This document shows, piece by piece, positions 52,992 to 63,400 of a stretch of 64,000 bases of DNA (position 1 is the first letter of the stretch; every line of letters begins with the position of its first letter). A program made the translations under genes and the position numbers. The notes below the pieces were generated by a model, which made no database searches, had not been told where the DNA came from, and saw nothing but the letters and a program-made list of their open reading frames with translations. The DNA lies in contig JAHLLM010000004.1 of assembly GCA_020444175.1 (NCBI GenBank), forward strand, positions 77,399-141,398, written 5' to 3'. Source of the DNA: Desulfobulbaceae bacterium (GTDB lineage Bacteria > Desulfobacterota > Desulfobulbia > Desulfobulbales > SURF-16).

Positions 52992-55900
52992 ATGAAAGAC
53001 AGATTAGCTCATTTTACACTCTCTCCGATTCTTGTTTTCCTCTTTATCTGCTTTTCTCCGCATCTGCTGTTTGCCGACCAGATTAACCTCAGTTTTGATC
53101 TTTGTGCAACTCCCGCCAGTTTCAGCATCGATTCCCCGTCTGCCATTGCCTTTGATGACGAGGAAAATCTCTACGTTGTTAATACCTCTGCAAACAAGGT
53201 TCTTGTTTACAATACAGATGGGATTCTGCTGGATACACTGAGTGGTCTGTCAAAGCCTGTCAGTCTTGCCGTTGACCTGGACGGTTCCATTTTTGTTGGA
53301 AATGCCAACGGTGATGCGAGAAATGTCGAGGTCTACGATACGAATCTGGATTTCATGTTCAAGCTTGGAACAGGCGACGGCGAATTTACCCAGCCCACCG
53401 CCATTGCCGTTTCGGATTCGTCGGGGAAAATTTATGTTGTCGACCACAAAGAAGATATCGTCAAGGTCTTCTTGCCGGACGGCTCATACGATTTTGCTTT
53501 CGGTGAATCCGGCAGTGAGCAGGGACAGTTTAATTCTCCGACTTCAATCGCCATCCAAAACAACCGGGTCTTTGTAACCGATCTGGAGGTCATTATCGAG
53601 CCGGACAGCCCGCCCCACGAAGGGGCCAGGGTACAGGTTTTTACCCTGGACGGTGACTTTGTCAGCAGTTACGGTTCCTACGGACAGGGCAGCGGTAAAA
53701 TGATAAAACCGCTTGGAATTGCCGTAGATTCGAATAACATTGCCTATGTAGCTGATTCGTACCAGAATGTCGTCCAGGCCTTTGACAGTGACGGCACCTT
53801 CCTGGCCACAGCCTTTCATCTGGAACAACCCATGCGGACCCCTGTAGACGTGGCAATGGGTCCTGTCTCAGAAAGATTATATGTTGCTGCTTTAAACAGC
53901 AGCAGGGTTGATATCTTCTGCCCTGTTGTCACAATACATGAAAGCGTGACATTTGATGTAAGCACCTCGGTTGTTGGCGCTGGAGGATCGCTTGCCGTAG
54001 ATTCCATCACGGTTGGAGCGGATGAGAGCCGTGTCTTTGCTGTAGAAGACCAGCAAAATATTACTTTTTCCATAGCCGCGGTCCAGGAAAACGGCTATCA
54101 TATTGATAAACTGCTTGTTGACGGTGTGGATGTATTAGCCGCGGCCGACACAACAATTGTCGAAAGCAACAGCCAGGACTATCCGGTTACAGCTCAGTAT
54201 ACCTTGAGCGCTGTCAGTGCTGCCCATAGCGTTGAAGCTTTCTTTGTCCTGAATAGCTATACTGTTGCAGTAACCGCAACTTCATCACCTGAAAACTGCG
54301 GTCAAATTACTCCTGCCGGACCGGTGATGGTAACCCACGGCAACGACCAGGAATTTGTTCTTTCCTATAATGCTGATGATTGCCTCTATACGGATCTGCT
54401 CATTGACGGCGTCTCCGTTGGAACCCCGGCCAGTTACACCTTTTCAGCGGTCAGCGATGATCATACCCTGGAGGCAGTTTTTGGAGCGCTCTCCTATCAG
54501 ATCGAAGTCTCCTCCTCCAACACTGCCCACGGTATGTCCTATCCTTCCGGAACCATAGTCGCTGATCAGGGAACGGATCATACGGTTTACTGCTATCCGT
54601 TCGGGGTTTACCAGCTTGACGGTATACTCATCGATAACACAACGTTGGTTACAGAAAACAGCTATACCTTTGTCAATGTCACAGCCGACCATACTGCCCG
54701 CTGTGAATTCAGTCCGATTACTCATACCCTCGCAGCAACTGTTTCTGCCGGTTCCCAGGGGTGCACCATCACGCCTGCCGGCACGACAACAGTTTCTGAA
54801 GGGGCGGACCAAACCTACATTGTTTCCGTGGATGAAGGTTACATTGTCGGTGATCTCATCATTGACGGCGTGTCTGTCGGTTCGTATCAGTCATATACCT
54901 TTTACTATATCATTGCGGATCACAACCTGGAAGTGAGCTGTTCCGCAGATTTTACAAACACTGTTCCCGTGGCCGAGGCCGGGCCTGATCAGAATAGCGG
55001 CTGCCAGGCTGCGGTTACCGTTGTGGGTGAAAACTCCTATGATAATGATGAAGGCGACACGCTTACATTCTTCTGGGAACAGACCTCAGGGACCTCTGTA
55101 ACGCTTTCGGATCCCACAGTTGCCAATCCGACATTTACCGCTCCAAGCTGTAATCCTGGAGACGACACAGAGTCGCTCAGGTTCCAATTGACCGTAACCG
55201 ACAGTTATGGGGCTGCTGCCAGTGATGCATGTCTTGTCAATGTAGGTTGGCAGAATGTTCCTCCGGAGGCAGATGCCGGTTTTGATCAGAATGTAGAAGA
55301 AAATGACCTGGTTATCCTGGACGGGACAGGCTCCGAGGATAGTGATGGCGTCATCGTATCTTACCTGTGGCAGCAGACCAAGGGGAAGACCGTCAGCCTG
55401 TCCAGTGATGCAGTCGCTGACCCGGATTTTGTCGCTCCTGATCTTGATTCCGGCTCTGAAACCGAGCAGCTCATTTTCAAATTGACTGTAACCGATGATT
55501 ACGGAGCCCTGGCTGAAGATGAGTGTGTTATAAACGTTTCATTTATCAATGAGCCGCCTGTGGCAAAAGCGAATTGCCCTGCCGAAGCGGTCAAAGCCGG
55601 AGATATTGTTTCCCTGGGCGGCACTGAGTCTACTGATGCGGACGGTGATATTGCATCGTATCAATGGCGACAGGCGACAACAGACGGAACTGTGCCGGTT
55701 GTTTTTTCCAGCACGAAAACAGCGGATACATCTTTTGTAGCCCCTGAAGCTGGTTTTGAAGATGCAATTTTAAGCTTTGAACTGACTGTTACCGACTTTG
55801 ACGGCGGTAAGGCAACGGAGACGTGTACCGTCACTTTAAAAGGAGAGGATGATACGGACAGCGACAATGACGGATTGCCGGACAGCCTGGAGGATGACTC

Positions 55901-56567
55901 CTGCACCGATGCCCATAACGCTGATACAGACGGTGACGGCATAACCGATGGCAGTGAGGATGCAAACCACAATGGCATGGTGGATGACGGTGAAAACGAT
56001 CCATGTGAATTTGATAACAGAGCTCCTTTCGCCAATGCCGGAATCGATCAGACTGTTTACTCTGAAAGTACTGTCAGTCTTGACGGCTTCGGTTCATGGG
56101 ATCCCAATAACAACATTGTTTCTTACAGCTGGAAACAGACAGCCGGGGCGGTGGTCGAACTCTCCGGCGTGCAGACTGCGAGTCCCACGTTCATTGCTCC
56201 TCTGGTTGGGAAAACAAATGAGATACTGCATTTTGAACTGACTGTACGCGATGCCCACGGACTTGAGGCAAAAGATTCGTGTGCAGTCATCGTCATGCCG
56301 GCCCCACAGGCATTACAAGTCCATATTGAAAAAACAACCAAATTAAGAATAAAGACAGAACAATTAATTCAGAAAACAGAAAAATTAACCAAAGAATTGG
56401 AAAAACTTGAAGAATACCATTCCAATCATCGATTCATGTGGAGAATCAAAAGGTACGGGAACAAGTACAGAAAGATCAGTCGACAGTATCGACGGACTCA
56501 AAAAGAGTATCAGGATACTGTTCAGGACTATGAGGAACAATTGGACAAGGTTAACTCATACAAGTAG
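52992..56567 (+). CDS. Secreted NHL-propeller / PKD-repeat surface protein with calcium-binding motif
   Basis: 1191 aa. Signal peptide (LSPILVFLFICFSPHLLFA); NHL beta-propeller (about 35-315; repeats such as GEFTQPTAIAVSDSSGKIYVVD); four bacterial Ig-like/Listeria-type beta repeats (about 320-655; LIDGVSVG...YTF...DHTLEA); three PKD/REJ-like domains (about 658-950, each with AxAGxDQ or equivalent and WxQTxG); a thrombospondin-3-like Ca2+ region (about 953-1010, DSDNDGLPDSLEDD, DTDGDGITDGSEDANHNG); a fourth PKD; and a basic coiled-coil tail (about 1110-1191). It is likely extracellular and adhesive or scaffolding, located between two multihaem cytochrome genes. Confidence 0.88.
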   Translation: MKDRLAHFTLSPILVFLFICFSPHLLFADQINLSFDLCATPASFSIDSPSAIAFDDEENLYVVNTSANKVLVYNTDGILLDTLSGLSKPVSLAVDLDGSIFVGNANGDARNVEVYDTNLDFMFKLGTGDGEFTQPTAIAVSDSSGKIYVVDHKEDIVKVFLPDGSYDFAFGESGSEQGQFNSPTSIAIQNNRVFVTDLEVIIEPDSPPHEGARVQVFTLDGDFVSSYGSYGQGSGKMIKPLGIAVDSNNIAYVADSYQNVVQAFDSDGTFLATAFHLEQPMRTPVDVAMGPVSERLYVAALNSSRVDIFCPVVTIHESVTFDVSTSVVGAGGSLAVDSITVGADESRVFAVEDQQNITFSIAAVQENGYHIDKLLVDGVDVLAAADTTIVESNSQDYPVTAQYTLSAVSAAHSVEAFFVLNSYTVAVTATSSPENCGQITPAGPVMVTHGNDQEFVLSYNADDCLYTDLLIDGVSVGTPASYTFSAVSDDHTLEAVFGALSYQIEVSSSNTAHGMSYPSGTIVADQGTDHTVYCYPFGVYQLDGILIDNTTLVTENSYTFVNVTADHTARCEFSPITHTLAATVSAGSQGCTITPAGTTTVSEGADQTYIVSVDEGYIVGDLIIDGVSVGSYQSYTFYYIIADHNLEVSCSADFTNTVPVAEAGPDQNSGCQAAVTVVGENSYDNDEGDTLTFFWEQTSGTSVTLSDPTVANPTFTAPSCNPGDDTESLRFQLTVTDSYGAAASDACLVNVGWQNVPPEADAGFDQNVEENDLVILDGTGSEDSDGVIVSYLWQQTKGKTVSLSSDAVADPDFVAPDLDSGSETEQLIFKLTVTDDYGALAEDECVINVSFINEPPVAKANCPAEAVKAGDIVSLGGTESTDADGDIASYQWRQATTDGTVPVVFSSTKTADTSFVAPEAGFEDAILSFELTVTDFDGGKATETCTVTLKGEDDTDSDNDGLPDSLEDDSCTDAHNADTDGDGITDGSEDANHNGMVDDGENDPCEFDNRAPFANAGIDQTVYSESTVSLDGFGSWDPNNNIVSYSWKQTAGAVVELSGVQTASPTFIAPLVGKTNEILHFELTVRDAHGLEAKDSCAVIVMPAPQALQVHIEKTTKLRIKTEQLIQKTEKLTKELEKLEEYHSNHRFMWRIKRYGNKYRKISRQYRRTQKEYQDTVQDYEEQLDKVNSYK

Positions 56568-56688
56568 TCAAAGTGAAGTATGATGGGCATCAATTTGACA
56601 AGACTTATTTGATATGACACTCACTTGAAAGAGAAATGACCGGAGTTCTCTCGGGTGGAGAGATTGCGGGAAGGAATAGAGTAAAAAA

Positions 56689-57381
56689 ATGACTAATAAA
56701 AACAAATGGTTAGGGGTGAATATTCTACAACTGAAAAATGTGTCCCTGGTGTGCGCAATGTTTCTGATTTTTCTGGTTTATATCACAGCCGGAGAAGGAG
56801 ACAAGAGAGCATTCGCAGATGCAATGGATTCATCTCAATCTCTTTCCGTTCAACAGAAAAAATCAGTCGAACTGTTTCATGAAGTTTTCCAGATTACCCT
56901 GGAAAATGATAAACAGGCGAATCTCGACAGGATTGCGGAACTCTATTGGCAGATCATTACCACCTGCCCGGATGCTCCCCTGGCCCAGGAAAGTCATTGG
57001 CGGCTCATAGAATCTTACTTTACCGACTATCAGCCTCCGCGTTCAGAGGAGGCTTTGCTTTTGTTTAAGCAGTTCCAAAGCAAGTACCCCGATTCGCCGC
57101 TAATGAAAGTGGTGAGGCATACAATGGCGAGGGGGCTTTACATGAATAAGCTTTGGAGCGATCTGCTTGAGCTGGAAGCAGACGGGTTTGCAGAATTTTT
57201 GGCAACCGGCGAAATGACATCGCCTTTGCCTCTTTTTTACTATTCAGAGGCCAATTTTCACTTGAACGAAATAGACGAAGCAAAAAAAGGGTATTTGATA
57301 TTGGTGGAACGTTTTCCCGGTACCCATGTCGCGCAACTGGGAGCCGAAAAATTGGTACAGATCAGTAAAGGCATGAAATGA
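56689..57381 (+). CDS. TPR-like periplasmic protein, function unknown
   Basis: 230 aa. N-terminal membrane anchor or uncleaved signal (VSLVCAMFLIFLVYITAG), then helical repeats from about 60 (AELYWQIITTCPDAPLAQESHWRLIESYF; ALLLFKQFQSKYPDSPL; EAKKGYLILVERFPGTHVAQLGAEKL), which follow the TPR/BamD-YbgF pattern of F/Y-P-x-S/T-x-x-A. It may scaffold assembly of the neighbouring cytochromes. Position between the PKD protein and the giant cytochrome gene suggests cotranscription. Confidence 0.75.
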   Translation: MTNKNKWLGVNILQLKNVSLVCAMFLIFLVYITAGEGDKRAFADAMDSSQSLSVQQKKSVELFHEVFQITLENDKQANLDRIAELYWQIITTCPDAPLAQESHWRLIESYFTDYQPPRSEEALLLFKQFQSKYPDSPLMKVVRHTMARGLYMNKLWSDLLELEADGFAEFLATGEMTSPLPLFYYSEANFHLNEIDEAKKGYLILVERFPGTHVAQLGAEKLVQISKGMK

Positions 57382-57463
57382 TATTGGTAAGAGGCATGTG
57401 TGAAAAAAACAATCATCATTTTCTTTACTGTATTCTCATTTTGAAATAAAGGGCTCCGTAACT

Positions 57464-60400
57464 ATGCTGAAAAAAACTTTCCTGATTACATTGGCCCTGT
57501 CTCTTCTTAATGCGACTGCCTTTGCCGACGATGCCGGTCTGCATTATCCGCACTACGAAATTAATAATATCGGTTGTCTTTCCTGTCATTATCAGGTCAC
57601 GGATTCCCTGCCGGACTGGTTGACTCACGAGCCCCAGGATATTGATGACACTCCTTACAACAATCTGTGCCGGAGCTGCCATAACGATGTTATCGCACCC
57701 AATGTTAATCCTCATTCAAGCCTGACAACATCCAGTCAATACCATCAGGATGAAGGAGGGTGGGCCATTGAATGCCGGGAGTGTCACTGGCCTCACCATC
57801 AGTTTCAGGTAGTGGCCTATGGTTCAGACAGTTATCTCTATTCCGGCGTCTCAACGGATGTCACGACTACGACCTTGACCGAAACCGGCGCCGGGTGGAG
57901 TGATGATCAGTATAATAACAAAATTCTTGTTCCTAACGTAAACCAGCCCTCCTATAACTATCTGATTACCGACACCACCAGCGATACTCTGACGGTGGAG
58001 ATCTCCGGCTCCCATCCCGAACCGATTGATTTAATCAAAACATCGGTGGGCGACACCTTTGCCATTATTTACGGTAATTTGATTCGTTCTACTATCCCGA
58101 CCCCTTACAGTGGTTATAAAGAGGTCCGCTTTTTTAACAACAACGGCACCAACTCCTTTGCAGACGGCGATTCAACCCGAGACGGCGTCTGCGAGGTCTG
58201 CCATACCGAGGCTAACCATTTCCGCAACACCGGTGAAATCAATGCCGGTGCCGGCGGTTATGACCATACTGCTGTAGCCGGCACAAACTGTATCACCTGT
58301 CATCCCCATACTTCAGGCTTTGCCCACGGAAACGGCACAGGCAGCGGCGACTGCTGGGAGTGTCATGGCCATGATGAAGGTTACGGCGGCGCTACCGGTG
58401 GTAAGGGCAGTTTTAAGGCCCATTCCACCCATACGGAAAGTGACAGTGACGACCTCAAAGGCCCTAATATCAACTGCGATGAATGCCACGACACAAGCAA
58501 CTTCCCCTACTTCAAATCAGGCACCGACAGTAATGCAGACGGACGTATTACCCTGGATGAGACCGATGTCTGCAATACCTGCCACAGCCCGAACGGCACC
58601 TATGACGGTATAAACGACGCCACAGTGGGAGCAAAGAACAACTGGCACAGCGCAGTCTATGAGGCTGACAGCCTTACCCTGCAGGCCGGCAAGGAGAAGT
58701 GGTGTGCCACATGCCACGATGAGAATCCATCCGTTATTCAGGGAGTTGCCGCCCCTAATATTATTGGCGACGAGGATGGCAGCTATACTTATGGGACAGG
58801 CTGGGGATTTTACAAAACCGGACATGGCCTGGATTCGGGAGAATATTTTCCATCCAGCGGCAATTTGGTTTTAGGTGCCGGCAAAAAATGCGGCGACTGC
58901 CATGATTACTCACTGGCCCATATCGATGGTGAACCACGCACCTATGATGATGGTGATGCAAAAGGTCTTGATCCTTCCTTCTACAGGCAGGGGTACCGTT
59001 TGCAAATGGTCGGCGGCGAGGAACCGCTGATGATTCCCAAAACAACCAATTCTGGGAACACGGCTGATCATTACCGACTCTGTTTCCAGGCTGGCTGTCA
59101 CATTGATTCAGGCCCGTTTACCGATTCAGGCAACATGGATACCAATATGGTGACTGAAGAAATCAACCGCCATGCCTACCATTTGAACTTCAACAACGAT
59201 GGCATGTTTGCCAGTGATTGGTCCGGCACGAGGAACAGCCGCATGACCTGTGTCGCTTGTCATAACGTGCACGGTTCGACCCAACTGGCTATGGTGCGGG
59301 ACGGCAAGCTTATCGACAAGGAGCCCGGTCAGCAGATTTGGTACAAAAACGACGCCATCACCTACATAAAAAGTATTAGTTCAAATCCGCCTATACCGGA
59401 AGATCTTCCGCTCTCTGCAAGTGACGGCAAGGCATGGATCTCGGCAAGTTCAGGGAACCTCTGCGCTCACTGTCATCCTACCAATGGCTTTACAGGTTCG
59501 AATGACCGCGATCCTTTTCAGGATGTCAACCAGTCTCCGGTTCTGGAGTGGGCAGGCACCAGTGGTCTGACCGACGACGGTGTCGCACCGGACAGTGGTG
59601 CAAGTAACACAATTTTTACCTTCCGGGTTGCATTCAGTGACATCAACAATGACAGCCCGAGCTCCATCGAGGTCTGGGTCGACCTGGATGACGATAGCAC
59701 CTACGACGCCGGTGAAAAACTTACCATGAATGAAGCAGACTTCATGGACACCAACCTGATTGACGGCAAGATATTTACCAAAGAACTCGCTATCGCCAAG
59801 GCCGGCGACGGAGTTCTTAACTACCGTTTTTATGCAAATGACGGAGTTCTTGATGCTTCCGGCGCTCCTACTGGTGAAAAATCACTGACAGTCCTTAACA
59901 ACCCACCGACATTACTCTGGACAGGTGAGGATAATTATGTAGATGACGGCGTTAATCCCGATGTCGGAGGCGATGATAATGACTTTGAATTTCGGGTCCT
60001 TTATATTGATGCCGACAATGATGCTCCTGTTTCAATCCGGGTCCTGATAGACCACAATGATGACGGGGATTATCTTGATTCCGGGGAAGTACAGTCCCTG
60101 ACTAAGGTGGGCTCCACCAGTGACTATGTAAACGGCGAGATATACACCACGACACTGTCCCTTGACCATGATTTGTCAATCGGCGATACAATTCATAACT
60201 ACAAGTTTCAGGCAAACGACGGCACGGACGATGCGGTCGGCGCTTCCACATCAGACAGCACGGTAACCGTTCTGGTCGAGGCCAACAATCCGCCGAACCT
60301 TGAGTGGATGAGCGGCGCCTGCATAGCCGAGGGTGTGAAACCGGCCTACGGTGCGAAAGATACTGACTTTGAATTCATGGTCACCTATACCGACGTTGAC

Positions 60401-63400
60401 CCGGGTGACGGATGTCCTGCCAGCGATAGCAGCAATATTCAGGTCTGGATAGACGAAGATAATGACGGCTATGAATCAGATGAAAAACATAACCTGATTG
60501 AAGATGATGCAGGCGACACAGACTGCACTGACGGTAAGGTGTATAAGCTGACAAGACAGCTCTCCACGGTTGGAACCTTTAACTATCGCTTTTATGGTTT
60601 TGACGGCACCGAAACAGCCTTCGGTGAAGCAAGCAGCAACAGTGAAGTCGCGGTTATAGATGCACGTGCCGTCCGAGTCGGATACGGAGACACCGGACCA
60701 CGTTGGTATAATAATATTCAGGACGCCATTGACGCAGTAAACGGTGAACAGACCGTCCTGGTTTACGAAGGAACCTACAATGAAACTATAGAACTTAACT
60801 CCAGTGCAAACAGTGACACCACCATCCGTTCGGTTTGTGGTCCGGATTTGACCGTCATCAACGGCACCGGCGACGGCACAACGGTCACCTTCAATCGCAA
60901 TGGCCGCAGGAACGTGCTTGACGGCTTCCAGGTAACAGGCGGTGAAACCGGTATCTCCGTATTGGGTACGGAAGCGACCATTAACAACTGTCAGGTTCAT
61001 GATAACAGCCGTATCGACAGTAGCATCGCCGCCGGCATCTATGTCGGCCAGAACGGTACTTTGCCGACCCTGACCCTGACCAATTCAGAGATTTACAATA
61101 ACACCTCGGACAGAGGGGCTGGTGTCCGTATCTGGAGAGGAACCGGGCACAGTATCGACAACACGATCATCCGGAACAATACCACCACAGGAGACTCCAT
61201 GGCCGATGGCGGTGGCGGAGTGCATATATTCCAGGTTAACCAAGCCACCATCAGTAATTCGATTATCAGTGACAATGAGAGCATAAATTATAGCGGCGGC
61301 GGATTATACGTTTCCCAGGTCCCGGACGACTACTCCTTGGACGAGGGGCTTACCATAGAAGACAGCATTATCCGCAACAACACGACGAATAAAAATGGCG
61401 GCGGTGTTTACAGCGACCTGTCGAAAATCTATTTCGTACGCACAACTATCACCGGCAATACTGCCGAAGATGACGGGCCCTTTCCCTACGTGGGCGGGGG
61501 AGCATATTCCCAGCCCAGTTATGTAAACTATGCGTCTTTTGTAAACTGTATCGTGGCTGACAACCAGTCCAAGCAGGGGGGTATGGCTTACCTCAACGGC
61601 GGCGATTTGGACATCATCAATTCGACAATCGCCAACAACCAGGCGACCCTTGTAACCGGCGGTGCAATTTACAGTAATCCAAATACAGACCCCTCCGTAA
61701 TAAATATCCATAACAGCATCCTGTGGGGCAACCAGGCGATCACCCACGGCCACATCGGGAGCTTCAGCAACGGTCCTGTGACCATCACCGATTCCGTTAT
61801 CCAGAGTGGTGACGATGGAGACTTTGTCAATGCGCCGTATTTCATTGGTAGTGAGATTCCGACTGTCAGCGGTTTTGCCTCGGAAGACGACCCGTGGTTC
61901 GTGGGCGACGGCAACTACCATATCGGGGCTTTCTCTCCGGCTGTTGACACTGCAGACGCCACCTATGCCCCAACCGATGATTTTGATGGCAATGCCAGAC
62001 CGGCCGGGGCTGGTGATGACATAGGAGCGGATGAGTATGTCGATCCGGAAGAAGGGCTTCTTTTTACATATGCATATCAGGCAAATGCCGAGCCTTACAG
62101 CAATACGGCTATAGCAGTGAGTATGCCTTATAGGGGCGATGACAACAGCAACAACACCTACACGATTGAATACAAACTGAGTTCGAGCTCCACCTGGCTT
62201 TATTGGGGAGCAAACCCGAAGGGGCATACAGCAAGTCCGTATGTTGAAACAATTACCGGGCTTGTCGATGGCGAGACCTGGGACGTACGCCTGACCTACA
62301 ACGATACCGACGGTGTCTATGGTTCTCCTGTGCAGTTTTTCACTGTAGAACTTCCGACAGAGGTATCATTCACCTCATCGCATACTTCAGTGACTGAAGA
62401 CGGCCCTATTACAATTACTGCGGCGCTCAACCATATCAGTGACCAGGATGTGACGGTGCCGTTTAGCGTGAACGCTTCCAGTACAGCCACAGGCGGCGGC
62501 ATTGACTACAGCATTACCTCAAGCCCGATAACGATCACGGCCGGGAATACCACAGCCGATATCACGGTAACCATTATTGATGACAGCCTTCTTGAAGCCA
62601 GTGAAAACGTGATTGTCGATATGGGTACGCCGACAAATGCAAGCCAGGGGACGACGACCACGCATACAGTGACTATCCTGGACGGAGTTGCCTACTGGAG
62701 TCTTGACGAGACAAGCGGCACCACTGCTGCTGACAGCATCGGCTCCAATGACGGCACGGTAATAAATGCCACCTGGACATCATCCGGTATGTTCGACAAT
62801 GCATTAAGTTTTGACGGGGATGATTATATGGAGGTCCCGGACAGCGAGAGCCTTGACATAACCGAAGAACTAACCATAGAGCTTTGGTTTCAGCCTTCGG
62901 TTACCTATGATGCAACGCTGGCGAATTACGTCGTTCTTGTTGACAGACAGTGGAGTGCCGTCACCGATTCATATTTTCTTGGAATTAACGGTGATGGAAA
63001 ACTTCATCTGGGTTCATACGGTGGCAATATCCAGTCTACTCAGTCAAGCTGGGATGCCGGGACCGGGTATCATGTCGTGGGGACATACAGGAACGTCGGT
63101 GGCGCCTACAGTGGCGAACTTTACATAAACGGAGTTGCCGAGACCTTGTCGGCAAGCAGTCTTGATGCCATGGCCGGCGGCAGTCAAAAGATAGGAATCG
63201 GAGGTTCAGACCGTTTTATTAAATTCAACGGCACTATAGATGAAGTGGTAATCTACAATCGGACTTTGACATCCTCGGAGGTTCAAGACCGTTATTCTGG
63301 CGGCACCGGAGGCCTGACCAGCCTGACTGCCAACGATAACTCATCAGGCGGCACCGGCATTCAGGCTGGTGATCAGGTAGTTATTCAATTTAATACTGCG

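Noticed and set aside
52844..53086. 80-codon basic frame (starting MSLRKKSKVDAE) before the NHL/PKD gene
   Set aside because: It overlaps the NHL/PKD signal peptide by about 95 nt in another frame and lacks a clear SD; probably chance.
61304..62227. 307-codon minus-strand frame, and other long minus-strand frames at 60476-61000 and 63385-63819
   Set aside because: They are antisense to the giant cytochrome gene, whose repetitive beta-helix codons leave the opposite strand open; no domain or SD supports them.
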